Made by a program: the position numbers and the translations under genes
Assembly (NCBI RefSeq): GCF_022267555.1
Contig: NZ_CP073586.1
Span: 1,116,001 to 1,180,000 of the forward strand
DNA from: Proteiniphilum propionicum
GTDB taxonomy: Bacteria; Bacteroidota; Bacteroidia; Bacteroidales; Dysgonomonadaceae
DNA: 64,000 bases
Direction of reading: 5' to 3'
In this document: positions 46,390-56,300 of the stretch, piece by piece
Layout of the letters: the number at the start of each line of letters is the position of its first letter
Numbering within the stretch: the first letter of the stretch is position 1
Notes under the pieces: generated by a model
The model's database searches: none
What the model was told of the DNA's origin: nothing
The model's input: the letters and a program-made list of their open reading frames with translations, nothing else

Positions 46390-47043
46390 TCATTGTTTTA
46401 TAGCGTATTGATAAAGTTGAAACACCTGTTCAACCGAGTCGAAATCTGTTTCGTTTTCTTCAATATAAGATTCGAGATTTGCCTTTTTGTCTTTCGGGAA
46501 AATCTTCAAAAAACTCCTTTTATTATAGAAGTTTCTGTTCCTTTTTCCCAATTGTACTTCGTAGGTTCTGCTGATGTCGGCTACAACCCGATTATTCTCC
46601 CGAACCCCGCTAATGATCCCTTTTCCTGTCAATCCGGTATAGCTGTCCACCGATGCTGTCTCCGTTGTTCCACCATATGTGACTTTGGCGGGCGCTTTTT
46701 TCTTCAGGGGGGTATAAGATACATGAAATTTAGGGTCTGCCTGAATAACTTCGGTTGCTTTGCCCTCTGACATAAGAAATATTCTTTTGCCTACATGCAT
46801 GGCTACAACCATGCTCGGATCGGAAAATTCTTTTTCCCGCTGGTCGGTTTTATCTATAAAAACATATCGGCCGTTTGCCAGATTGAAGTTTAAAGGAACT
46901 GCGAACTGCCTTCCATCTTTATAAAAGATGATAGCATCCTGAAAATCCTCAAATAGATACGAAGAATTGGACTTATCTGTTTGAGCTGTTATATAAGTAG
47001 AAAGACAAAATGCGAAAATAAGAAGGTGTAAAAGAGATTTCAT
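46390..47043 (-). CDS. Unrecognised secreted protein with a decayed paralogue nearby
   Basis: 217 residues from the ATG at 47043 (an ATG three codons upstream is equally in frame). Signal peptide LLHLLIFAFCLSTYITAQ. The first mature part is beta-rich (AIIFYKDGRQFAVPLNFNLANGRYVFID); a middle Gly-rich segment VDSYTGLTGKGIISGVRENNR and the C-terminal DSVEQVFQLYQYAIKQ follow. I do not recognise the family. The last two segments reappear in a degraded copy at 50383-50510 on the same strand. Confidence 0.65.
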   Translation of the reverse strand: MKSLLHLLIFAFCLSTYITAQTDKSNSSYLFEDFQDAIIFYKDGRQFAVPLNFNLANGRYVFIDKTDQREKEFSDPSMVVAMHVGKRIFLMSEGKATEVIQADPKFHVSYTPLKKKAPAKVTYGGTTETASVDSYTGLTGKGIISGVRENNRVVADISRTYEVQLGKRNRNFYNKRSFLKIFPKDKKANLESYIEENETDFDSVEQVFQLYQYAIKQ

Positions 47044-47065
47044 CCTATTCATTATTTAGAAAAGT

Positions 47066-47073
47066 CAAAGTTA
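47066..47073 (-). promoter_or_regulatory. Possible -7 box for the 46.4-47.0 kb gene
   Basis: Minus strand TAACTTTG matches TAnnTTTG, 23 bp upstream of the start. No -33 TTTG found. The rest of the 47053-47418 gap is AT-rich and holds no gene I can support. Confidence 0.4.
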
Positions 47074-47418
47074 CTTCTATTTACCGAAACAGGGAGATTT
47101 GATTGTTATAAATATATTGAACATTTTCTAAAACATTTTCTTACCCGTTGATGTGGATCAACTGAAGCCTTGCTCTGTCACGCCAGCTAATTATTTTATA
47201 TATGATTAATTGTCAGTGAATTGAAAGATCAGAGGATTAGATCGTCAAAGTCAGGAAAAAGTATTCTCGAGATAAAGAAGGTTAAGGCAGTAAATAACAA
47301 TATTTTTCGTTATGTAGTTTTAACTAATATAAGTTGCCGTGTTCTTTGAAATGATTTAATTTTACTGTTAATTAAACTTGCCGTTTGTGTGTATTTTTTA
47401 ACTTTAATTCCGAAAAGG

Positions 47419-47972
47419 ATGAAGACAATTGTTTTAATTTTGGTAGGATCAGCGTTCTGTTTAATCAGTTGTTCTAAGAATGAAGAGTCTGTTTTTTTAC
47501 TCAATCAGGAATCATAGAGGATAACAATCCATTAAAAACCCGACATGCTATCTTTGAGGATTCTGTGGACGTAATTCCATTCTCACAATCTAGTGGAGAA
47601 TCATTTCAGGGAGAATTTTCTTATTATAGTAGGAATTATCTTTTACAATTCGATTATAGGATTGATTCCGGAGGACAGGTAACAGAGGCCTATGCGGGAG
47701 TCTATGGTAAACACTATTCTGATTATAATTCAAAGGTTGCAGAATTATATACTTTGGGAAGTAAACCTCAATTTTATAATTCTTGGATGGAATTGATTCT
47801 CAAATGTAATTATTACGAAGCGACTATAGGAGGTAATGGAACCCTATTTTATTATATTAAAGAACGTTTAACGCTATTAGCTAAATATTATCCAGCTACA
47901 AATGAGTATAGTTGTGTAGTAATGGGCAAAGAGAATGGTTTTTGGGATCCCAGAGAGGAGTTATTTCCATGA
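47419..47972 (+). pseudogene. Small lipoprotein gene split by a -1 frameshift at a T7 run
   Basis: From the ATG at 47419 the frame gives a lipoprotein signal (MKTIVLILVGSAFCLISC, lipobox Cys18) and stops at TAG after 33 codons. The -1 frame is open from 47484 through 47972 and continues SGIIEDNNPLKTRHAIFED into a 135-residue tail (from VDVIPFSQSSGESFQGEF to PREELFP). The two parts join in the run GTTTTTTTAC (47491-47500). Read in the first frame, this contains T TTT TTA, a canonical -1 slippery heptamer. One extra T would give an intact protein of about 184 residues. Options are homopolymer sequencing error, true pseudogene, phase-variable gene, or programmed frameshift. No strong downstream stem was found. 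Family unknown. Confidence 0.75.
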
Positions 47973-48010
47973 TGCTATCTTGTCGCCTTCTTTAAAATGT
48001 CATAAAAACG

Positions 48011-50404
48011 ATGGTTAATAGATTGCTCGTTTATATATGTTGTTTTTTTTTCACTATCCGCATTTCTGCTCAAGAGGCACTTTCTGCAGACACACTGGTG
48101 CATCGCTTGTGGAAACAGACCCAGCTCTACCCGCGGGAAAAGATATACGCCCGCACGGACCGACCGGTTTACGTGGCGGGCGACACCCTGCGTTTTAGCG
48201 TGCAGGTGGTTAACTTTATCTCGCACCGACCCGAGGGAGCGAGCCGTTACGCGTACGCTGAACTGTACAAGGAGGATTCCCTGGTGTGCCGGATCAAGGT
48301 GAGGGGCGACACGCTGGGGGTGATGCCGGGGTACATCCCATTGGACAAGGACCTGTCGCCGGGCATGTATCAGTTGCGGGCGTATACGCGCTACTCGGCC
48401 TTCCAGAAGGAACCGTCCGTCTTTACCCGCCCGCTGCTGGTGTTATCGTACAAATATAGCGGTGTAAACCACGGCAGGCCGGGTTATACCGGGGCGGGGC
48501 ACGGAACCGGGGAGGATAATGCGGGGTACACCGTGAACTTTTATCCCGAGGGGGGGCACGGGGTGGCGGGTGCCCCGTGCCGGTTTGGTTTCGAAGCGGT
48601 GCATAATAACGGCTCGGCCGGGGAAGTGACCGGATACGTTGTGGACAGCCGCAGAGATACCCTGTCGCGGTTTGCCACGATGCACGACGGGATGGGGGAG
48701 TTTTCCTTCACTCCTCGCCCGGGGGAAGCGTACGAGGCCGTTTGTATCAATAATTATGGTTTGGAGAAGGTGTTCACGCTGCCTCCTGCCGTGACGGGTT
48801 CTTTCGCGTTACGCGTGGACGCGGGCGAGGATGCATTCCGGGTTTCCCTGGTACGTGACTCGTTGCCCCCGGATGCCCCGTCGCGTTTTCAACTGCTGGT
48901 ACTCCAGCGTGGCTTTCCCCTCTACGCGGATGCATGGGACGGGGGACCGCGGGTTTTCCCGAAAAGCGCGTTTCGGGAAGGGATGCTGCATTTCCTGTTG
49001 CTTGACAAGGGGCATATCGTGAGCGAGCGGCCGGCGTTCGTGCTCCCGGCTGAAAAGAAAATCGAATGCCTGGTAGCCGGCAAAACCGGTGGCCGCGACA
49101 GTCAAGGCCCCACCCGGATTGAACTGGTATTGCAAGACGAGGACGGGAGGCCGATAAACGGGGTGGCCTCCATTGCCGTTACCCGCGAGGGGGATTTTTT
49201 ACCCGACTCGACCATTACCATTCAAACGGAATTGTTGCTGACTCCCGATTTGCAAGGAGAGGTTCGCGACCCCGGGTGGTATTTCCGGAACGCTGGCGTT
49301 CCCGTGGGAAGGGAAGCGATGGACTTGCTGGTACGGGTGCGAGGGTGGAGGCGTTACGAGATTGAGCCTGCCATGCAAGGTGAATACGATGAACCGGACG
49401 TATTGCCCGAGGTAAGCGCGCGGGTATCCGGGAGAGTGCTGGACCGGAAGGGAGCGGGGGTGCAAAACTGCGTGGTCACGCTGGCCGCCCCCGGGACGGG
49501 TATTCTGGAACAGGCGGTGAGCCGGGAAGACGGTCGTTTTGTCTTTACCGGGTTTGAAATTCCCGAGGGTACCCGCTTCGTGGTTTCGGCGAAGACAGCA
49601 ACGGGAAGAGAGAATGTTTACCTTGTCCTGGATGAAGTCCCGTCCTGGTTTGAAGGCGTGCCGGCCCCGTTGGCGGCTTCAGGGAAACCGCACGGGGATC
49701 ACCTCGAGTCCGGTCAATGGCAAGGCTACCGGAATAGGACGCTGGAGAAGTTGGCGAGGGAAGAAACGATGCGGGATATCTTTTTGGAAGAGGTAGAGGT
49801 ACGTGCCCCCAGGAAAACGTACAATACCGAGTACGAACAACAAGCCGGTACGGTTATTACCGAGGAGCGTATCAAGCAATCGGGATTACCAAACCTTCAA
49901 ATGGTGCTGAGGGCGTTAGTAGGTATTGGCGGATTATGGTCTCCCCTTCTTGTTTTCGATGGGGTTCCTGTCTACGATTCGGGCTCAGCAGACTTTTTTT
50001 TAAATTATCTTCCGGTAGAAGCCATCGGGCAAATAGATATCATAAAAGGACCGCATGCCGTGGGATATTTTAATGGTAAACACAATATGATTGTCGCGGT
50101 CTCCACCAAGAGGGGAGGGAAGGGAGGAGCCTATTACGCGAAGACGAACACCGGCTACATTACCCCGATGGGGTATCAACAGCCGGTGGAAGTGTACGCT
50201 CCCGCTCCCCGGGTAAACAAGGAACCGGACGTGCCCCTGCCCGATCTCCGATCCGTCTTGTACTGGCAACCGCGGCTGCCAGTAAGGGAGGGTAGGGCGT
50301 CGATTGATTTTTACCCGCCTGTAGACGCTCCCGTTTCCGTCGTGATTGAAGGGGTTACACGGGAAGGGGATACCTTTCGGGGTCATTGTTCCTTCGCGTA
50401 TTGA
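48011..50404 (+). CDS. GC-rich MG2-domain / TonB-plug-domain surface protein
   Basis: 797 residues. Signal peptide (ending TIRISAQ). An alpha-2-macroglobulin MG2-like domain at about 40-145 (KIYARTDRPVYVAGDTLRF), further beta-sandwich regions, a carboxypeptidase-regulatory-like domain at about 470-545 (VSGRVLDRKGAGVQNCVVTL), and a TonB-receptor plug-like domain at about 600-715 (EYEQQAGTVITEERIKQSGLPN, LVFDGVPVYDSG, IDIIKGPHAVGYFNG). There is no beta-barrel, so it is not a transporter by itself. Base composition is far more GC-rich than all neighbours, except for the plug region (about 49900-50100), which is closer to the local average. This suggests transfer or a mosaic. The 3' end overlaps a decayed antisense gene. 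It follows the split lipoprotein gene by 38 bp. Function unknown. Confidence 0.8.
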   Translation: MVNRLLVYICCFFFTIRISAQEALSADTLVHRLWKQTQLYPREKIYARTDRPVYVAGDTLRFSVQVVNFISHRPEGASRYAYAELYKEDSLVCRIKVRGDTLGVMPGYIPLDKDLSPGMYQLRAYTRYSAFQKEPSVFTRPLLVLSYKYSGVNHGRPGYTGAGHGTGEDNAGYTVNFYPEGGHGVAGAPCRFGFEAVHNNGSAGEVTGYVVDSRRDTLSRFATMHDGMGEFSFTPRPGEAYEAVCINNYGLEKVFTLPPAVTGSFALRVDAGEDAFRVSLVRDSLPPDAPSRFQLLVLQRGFPLYADAWDGGPRVFPKSAFREGMLHFLLLDKGHIVSERPAFVLPAEKKIECLVAGKTGGRDSQGPTRIELVLQDEDGRPINGVASIAVTREGDFLPDSTITIQTELLLTPDLQGEVRDPGWYFRNAGVPVGREAMDLLVRVRGWRRYEIEPAMQGEYDEPDVLPEVSARVSGRVLDRKGAGVQNCVVTLAAPGTGILEQAVSREDGRFVFTGFEIPEGTRFVVSAKTATGRENVYLVLDEVPSWFEGVPAPLAASGKPHGDHLESGQWQGYRNRTLEKLAREETMRDIFLEEVEVRAPRKTYNTEYEQQAGTVITEERIKQSGLPNLQMVLRALVGIGGLWSPLLVFDGVPVYDSGSADFFLNYLPVEAIGQIDIIKGPHAVGYFNGKHNMIVAVSTKRGGKGGAYYAKTNTGYITPMGYQQPVEVYAPAPRVNKEPDVPLPDLRSVLYWQPRLPVREGRASIDFYPPVDAPVSVVIEGVTREGDTFRGHCSFAY

Positions 50405-50510
50405 TAGGGCTGGACTACCTGTTCAACCGGATCGCGGTCATTTGCCCGAGTGTTGCTCGTGATGCCTTGTCCGGCTACTCCGGAATACCTATCTACTTCG
50501 ACTGCTTTGG
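50383..50510 (-). pseudogene. Decayed paralogue fragment of the 46.4-47.0 kb gene
   Basis: Translating the minus strand gives VEVDRYSGVAGQGITSNTR, then ANDR, then DPVEQVVQPYQYAKEQ and a stop (TGA at 50383-50385). These align with VDSYTGLTGKGIISGVRENNR (11 of 21 identical) and DSVEQVFQLYQYAIKQ (11 of 16 identical) of the intact gene. In the intact gene the two segments are about 55 residues apart, so the fragment carries an internal deletion as well as loss of the 5' part. It overlaps the last 22 bases of the GC-rich gene on the opposite strand. Confidence 0.75.
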
Positions 50511-50519
50511 ACAGAATAC

Positions 50520-50549
50520 AAAAAAGGAGGTGAGTATTAGCCCACCCCC
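50520..50549 (-). terminator. Terminator of the first SusC-SusD operon
   Basis: Minus strand GGGGGTGGG/CTCACCTCC form a 9-bp stem (two G-U pairs in RNA) with loop CTAATA and a following T6. It lies 28 bp past the stop of the lipoprotein gene. Confidence 0.8.
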
Positions 50550-50576
50550 TTGAAATGATGTTGTTTGATCTATTCG

Positions 50577-51299
50577 TTACCCGGGATAGAAAACGATCCT
50601 GACCTCGTATAAGCGGGTATACTGAGGAACACCCGCAGGGCGGTAAGCAATATTTTTCACAAGATAGCGCTGCGGTTGAGAAAAATCGCCCGGTTTGCCA
50701 AGCTCCGCTGCTCCTTTTACAGGTTCCACAATGCAGTCATAGGGGTTCACTAAAACAAGTTCACCTATGATCTCATTCTTCCTTACCGGAAGAGTAACAT
50801 ACTCTGAACGGTTGTTGGTTGGGTTAGCCAATGTAAAGTCTCCCGTAAACTTACTTCCATCGAACAAGTATCCTTTGTTGGCAGTCTTATATTTGGCGTG
50901 ATCATTCACGTAAGCGGTGATCACATAAAGTTTACCGCCTGGAGCCTCAGCATTATTCTCTTCTTTAATAGAGCCACTTACAGTAGCTCCAGGTTGTACT
51001 ACCTCTCCGTTGCTGAGCGTGACTGCTGCCCCGGTCCCATTCTTCCAGCTGCCATTGGAAGCTCCGATTGTTTGAGTGTTAATGTAATTTTCCACCCATT
51101 TGTCCCAATTTACGGCATAAATTTGATTCTCAAATAGTTCTCTGGCTTTCACGTCAAATCTGCTCGCTTCTACTTGCGAATAGGTGGACTCAGGAGCTTC
51201 TTCAAAAGTCAATCCTTTCTCACAGCCTGATAAAAACCAAACTACGCACAACAGGGCTGCCCCGGTATATAAATTTTTAAGTAATTTATTTATCAACAT
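50577..51299 (-). CDS. SusD-associated lipoprotein of unknown family
   Basis: 240 residues. Lipobox FLSGC (Cys at about 26). A beta-rich body with two apparent sandwich regions follows (about 85-165 and 170-240). Third gene of the susC-susD operon and 17 bp behind susD, the position often taken by SusE/F-type surface glycan-binding lipoproteins. I do not recognise a named family; glycan binding is inference from position. Confidence 0.7.
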   Translation of the reverse strand: MLINKLLKNLYTGAALLCVVWFLSGCEKGLTFEEAPESTYSQVEASRFDVKARELFENQIYAVNWDKWVENYINTQTIGASNGSWKNGTGAAVTLSNGEVVQPGATVSGSIKEENNAEAPGGKLYVITAYVNDHAKYKTANKGYLFDGSKFTGDFTLANPTNNRSEYVTLPVRKNEIIGELVLVNPYDCIVEPVKGAAELGKPGDFSQPQRYLVKNIAYRPAGVPQYTRLYEVRIVFYPG

Positions 51300-51315
51300 A
51301 GTTATATTTTTTTAA

Positions 51316-53292
51316 TTAGTTATTATAATTATAGTTCTCCCATCCCGGATTTTGCTGCAATTGCGTGTAATCTTTAAGTATGGTTGCAGAGAAGGGAACA
51401 AAATAAAATCTACTGTTGTCAAACTTTCGTTGGTAGTAGGAATAGGGCATTCTGAAGGTCTGAATCTGAGGTGTGAAATAGCCTTCACCACCAGGTTGTA
51501 CTGGATAGCCGTTTTCTCCTATTTTTTCACTTTCGATGCCTTTGCGGAAGATCCACATTCCTCTGGATGCTTGATTTAGTTCCTCTATAGTAGATTTTCC
51601 TTCGGCTTCACTCCATCGTAAAAGGTCAAAGTAGCGGAATCCCGGTGCTTCAAAAGCAAATTCCAGACGGCGCTGCATTTTCATCTCTTCATACAGGTCG
51701 TTTCCTTCATAGTCCGAAAGACCGGCCCGACGACGAATTTCATTGATATATCCTCTGGCATCCGATTGTCCGAGTTTTATACCTGCTTCAGCACAATTCA
51801 GCAAAACTTCGGCATAGCGGACATTAAAATAACAAGTTTGACGTTGGATACCCCAGTTAAATGTTCCATCGTTATTAAATCTGTCAAAATGTGAATATTT
51901 CCTTGAGTAATATCCTGTGATTGTTTGAGCTGAAGCTCTGTTAATGGGTGCAACCTCCATTCTGTCCACAAACCGATAACCTGAATGCAGAGAACTGTAC
52001 TTTAATGTAACTGCCGGATTGGTATTGTCAATCCATGTCTGTATCATATAGCGCTCCTGTTCCGGGCCCATATAAGCCCCGTCGTAGGTGACTGTGGCAT
52101 AGAATCGTTTGTCGCGGTTCTTGAAGATATCCCGATAATTGGCACTTGAGCCTTCAATCTCACCCTCTTCATTTTTGTGGAACCCCATTGCTTTTGACTG
52201 AGATGTTTCCCACCATTTTTTCCACTGACCGTCTGCATCGTCTTTTTGCAAATAGGCATCTACCAGATCCTGGGTGGGGAACAGACCTGAACGAAATTCC
52301 CATTTGAACGATGCAGCATCTGTTCCGCCGTAATAATAGTGATCGGGACCGTTTTTAGCTGTGGGGTTAAAGCCACTGCGCTGGTTTTCCTTAAACATAA
52401 CCGGCCAAATGGATTCCTTACTCATGTGTGCAGTCGTACTTGTGAACAAATCTTCATAGTTGTTTTCAAGACTATATTTACCAATCAGGCTCTTGGATGC
52501 ATTGTAGGATATTTGATAGTAATGCTGTGCGTCCTTTTCAAATTTGAACAGTCCAGCAGGGTCATCTGTATAAAGATTTTTGGCTGAAGCATCGGCAGCA
52601 TTGGCGGCATACAATGCTACGCGTGAGATATATGCTGTTGCTACATTTCTATTGACCATGCCAACGTCGGGAGTACCTCCGTAAGCATCAAAAAATTTAA
52701 CCGATTCGGTCAAGTCTGAAAGAATGTTGTCGAAAATCTCTTCTCGTTTGTTTTGCGGAAGATAGGTATTGTCGTCGATCGTGAGCGCTTTGCTTACATA
52801 AGGCACTGCACCCCAATACTTAATCATATCAAAATAGACAAAAGCACGGAAGAAATAAGATTCAGCCAGCAGTTGATTTTTTAAATTTTCTGACAAAGCC
52901 GATGACGAGTTGATCTTTTCTATACCCAAATTTACATTATATACTTTTTTGTAGGAATCTGACCAGGGAGCTGAGAATCCGATTATTCCGTTGTTTTCGT
53001 CGTACTGCCGCTTGTTGAATGACTCCTGGCGATACGTATTCCAGTCCTGCTCGGCATTTCCCTGACAGTTATCCGACCATTGCTCCGATTGGAATGTGTC
53101 GCCCGCCCCGGCAGGTGTCCAGAAATAGAAATTATTTACATACGAACGTGCCAACTGAGGATTAAGCCAGAAGCGCCCCTCGTCGACCTGTGTAGTTGGT
53201 TCAATTCCCAGCGGATCGCAGGAAGTGGAGATTCCCATAAATAATAATAAGAAAACCCCGGACATTAAAAATTTATATATATTTCTTTTCAT
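51316..53292 (-). CDS. SusD/RagB-family nutrient-binding lipoprotein (first pair)
   Basis: 658 residues. Lipobox STSC (Cys at about 25). The SusD helical TPR-like N-terminal half includes LLAESYFFRAFVYFDMIKYWG, and the C-terminal signature is ARGYINEIRRRAGL with the late RRLEFAFEAPGFRYFDLLRW. It forms the lid on the adjacent SusC barrel and captures the substrate. Encoded 17 bp behind susC. Confidence 0.93.
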   Translation of the reverse strand: MKRNIYKFLMSGVFLLLFMGISTSCDPLGIEPTTQVDEGRFWLNPQLARSYVNNFYFWTPAGAGDTFQSEQWSDNCQGNAEQDWNTYRQESFNKRQYDENNGIIGFSAPWSDSYKKVYNVNLGIEKINSSSALSENLKNQLLAESYFFRAFVYFDMIKYWGAVPYVSKALTIDDNTYLPQNKREEIFDNILSDLTESVKFFDAYGGTPDVGMVNRNVATAYISRVALYAANAADASAKNLYTDDPAGLFKFEKDAQHYYQISYNASKSLIGKYSLENNYEDLFTSTTAHMSKESIWPVMFKENQRSGFNPTAKNGPDHYYYGGTDAASFKWEFRSGLFPTQDLVDAYLQKDDADGQWKKWWETSQSKAMGFHKNEEGEIEGSSANYRDIFKNRDKRFYATVTYDGAYMGPEQERYMIQTWIDNTNPAVTLKYSSLHSGYRFVDRMEVAPINRASAQTITGYYSRKYSHFDRFNNDGTFNWGIQRQTCYFNVRYAEVLLNCAEAGIKLGQSDARGYINEIRRRAGLSDYEGNDLYEEMKMQRRLEFAFEAPGFRYFDLLRWSEAEGKSTIEELNQASRGMWIFRKGIESEKIGENGYPVQPGGEGYFTPQIQTFRMPYSYYQRKFDNSRFYFVPFSATILKDYTQLQQNPGWENYNYNN

Positions 53293-53308
53293 AATTCACT
53301 AAGATTTA

Positions 53309-56300
53309 TTATAATGTTACTGTTACCCCTAAAGTATATGAACGCTGCGTAGGATAGCTGCCCAACGTCCCGTTATTATTATAGATAGAAGCTCCGGATG
53401 TAATAAATTCGGGATCTTGCAAACCTTTCAACGGGTATGACTTCTTCGTCCACATGAGAGCGTTGGTCACAACAAAACTCAAATCCAGTCCCTGAATATA
53501 AGAAACATTCTTCAAGACGTTTCTTTTCATATCGTAGCGTAGGCTGATGTTTTTCAGCTTCAGGTAAGAAGCGTCGAAAGCCCAGATATCTATATAGCTA
53601 TATCCCCAGCCATTCCCTTCAGGAACCGGGATAGGCAATGCTGCGTTTACATCCGGGTTGCTTGGTGTAAATGCATTCTGGAACGCATACTGTCCGTAGT
53701 TCCACATGTAGCTTTGCTGGCTACGGAGAGGTGAAGGCATTGCACCCGATACATTGGTTGCGCCCTGGAAGAAAATTTCGAAATCAAATCCATTCCAGTT
53801 TGCACCCATTGTTACGCCAAACTGTGTCAGTGGAGTTGTGCCGGGCTTGTTCAGTGTGTAATAGTCATTAACCCGCCCGTCTCCGTTCAGGTCGACAAGC
53901 GCTACGGTTCCTAAAGTCATATTTCGGGAAGCATTGAGCATGGAGTTATACATATCATTCCAGTCTCCGAACTTTCCGTCCGTAGCAAGTCCGAGAGGAT
54001 ATACAGGATGCATCCATCGTTTTCCGATATTATCGAAAGTTGGTGACCACCAGTCGGAACTTTTATCAGTATGGCGGGTTTGGCGTTCATCCCAGTAAGA
54101 ATAGTTTAGCCCAAGGCGATATCCTACTTTCTCAATTTTGTCTTGCCAGTTGACGGAAACTTCGAATCCTCCCTTACGGGAAGTTGCATAAGGTGCATTG
54201 ATCTGAGGAATGTTGGGCATACCCAATATATCAGAACGAATCATGTCATCAGTCATATTCATAACATCGCCCTTATTCATATAAAGGAATGCATCGATGG
54301 CACCTGTAAGCCGGTCTCTAAACAAACCATAATCCAATCCAACTCCATATTGTGTGCTGCTTGACCAGTGCAGGTCGTTGGCGATGGTGTTTACATACCA
54401 TCCTACATTCGGATTCATATTTGCACCAAACAACACACGGTTAGTATTTTGTGTGTATTGTGTAAGGAAAGAGAACGGGCTGCCCACTTCATTGCCCACC
54501 AATCCTAAACCTCCGCGTAACTTAAACGTGTTTACAATATTGGGATTGATCAGGTTTTTAAACCACGATTCTTGGGAAGCAACCCAGCCTAAAGAAAAAG
54601 CCTGAAAGTATCCCCAGCGTTTTTCCGGGCTGTAGCTTAATGAGCCGTTGTAGTTTGCACTGTATTGGAACAGATATTTATTGTCATAATCGTAGGTAAG
54701 GCGTCCTATGTATGATGCCGATCCCCATTCCGTGGCATTTCCTTTATTTTCAACCATTTCAGCTCCTAAATCAATCTGTGGGGCAAGAGTGGTAGGGTAA
54801 CCCCTTTTCTTTGCCGAAGTCCAGTTTTCATGACGTGTCTGACTCTGATAGTTTACCATGGCAGATAAATTATGTTTGCCAAAGGTGCGCGCGTAATCCA
54901 ACTGAAAGATGCCAGTCAGCAATTTGTATCTGTACCAGTATTGATACATGTTTGCATTAATAGGATTATAGCTTGAAAAACTTGTAGCATAGGGATTATC
55001 ATATACATTTTCCTGGTCGTGATTAAACTGCCGGTTTGTATTGTAAGTAGTTGTGAAATTTACGCTAGTCGATGCCGATAATCCCTCTACCCAAGGAATA
55101 AACCATTTCAAGGCACTGTTCATCTGAAAGCGATATGCTTCTGTATCATTGAATCCGGTATTCAGAAGGGCATCCACAGACCATTTTCTGGGAAGGCCGG
55201 TACTCCACACAGGAGGCCTTTTGGGCATCCAGTCGCCATACATTGCATTATTGAAAACACCCTCTCCGCTTGCCGGCTTTTTTTGGTTGCTTGTGTTTCC
55301 GTTAAGGTTGAAAGTGAATTTCAGACTTTTGTCTTTCAAAAGGAAAGCATCTGTATTCAGCACAAAGTTTACTTGATTGTACTTGTAGTTTTTACTGACA
55401 CCTTGTTGATCCATATATCCCAAACTGGAGTAATAGGTTAATCGTTCGCTTCCTCCCCGGAGGCTTACATTGGTCTGGTACATGGGCTGGGTATGGTTGA
55501 ACATATCCCATGGGTCATACGTGGAAAAGTAATCTTGTATATTGCCGCCTTGGGTCTTGTTGGGATCAAACAAATCGTTGATTTCATCCATGGTATAGGT
55601 CATACCGTATTTTTCGTTGACCATACTACGAATATCTTCACGGTTATATCCCTTTTGCCATAAATCGCCCATATAGTACTTTGACAAAGCGGTGTTGTTA
55701 AATGTTGGGTTTTCCTGAAAACTGGCAAATTCCACTTCGTTACGTGCTTGTGCATATTCATAGGCGCTCAACCCTTTGGCACGATAAGAAGGGGTCATTA
55801 TGGAGACTTTTTGATTTGCCGAAATAATAGGAGCACCTTCCTGTCCGCGTTTGGTGGCAATCACCACTACTCCGTTAGCTGCTCTCGGTCCATACACTGC
55901 GGTGGCTGAGGCATCCTTCAATATAGACATCGATGCAATATCGTCAGGGCGTAAGCGGTTAAAAAATGCATTACCCTGAGATGATTCCATCACAACATCG
56001 TCAATCACGTATAGAATTTTTTCGCCTCCACGAATCCAAATCTTAACATTTTCACCGGGAGCTCCGGAACTTTGTTGTGTGATAACGCCAGTAACGCGAC
56101 CGCCCAAACCTTCTGAAATAGAAGTGACAGGCAGTTTGGCTAATTGGCTTACATTCACGCTGGAAGCTGAGGCTGTCATGGTTTTGGCTTTTTGTACACC
56201 TCCATAGCCTGTTACCACAACCTCCTCCAATATTTCGGTATCCGTAACCAATACAACATTAATAGTTGTTCTGCCGTTCACAGGAATAATTTGTGTTTTC

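Noticed and set aside
47310-47504. 64-codon antisense ORF over the start of the split lipoprotein gene
   Set aside because: AT-rich chance frame without a signal peptide or start context; the plus-strand lipoprotein reading is far better supported.
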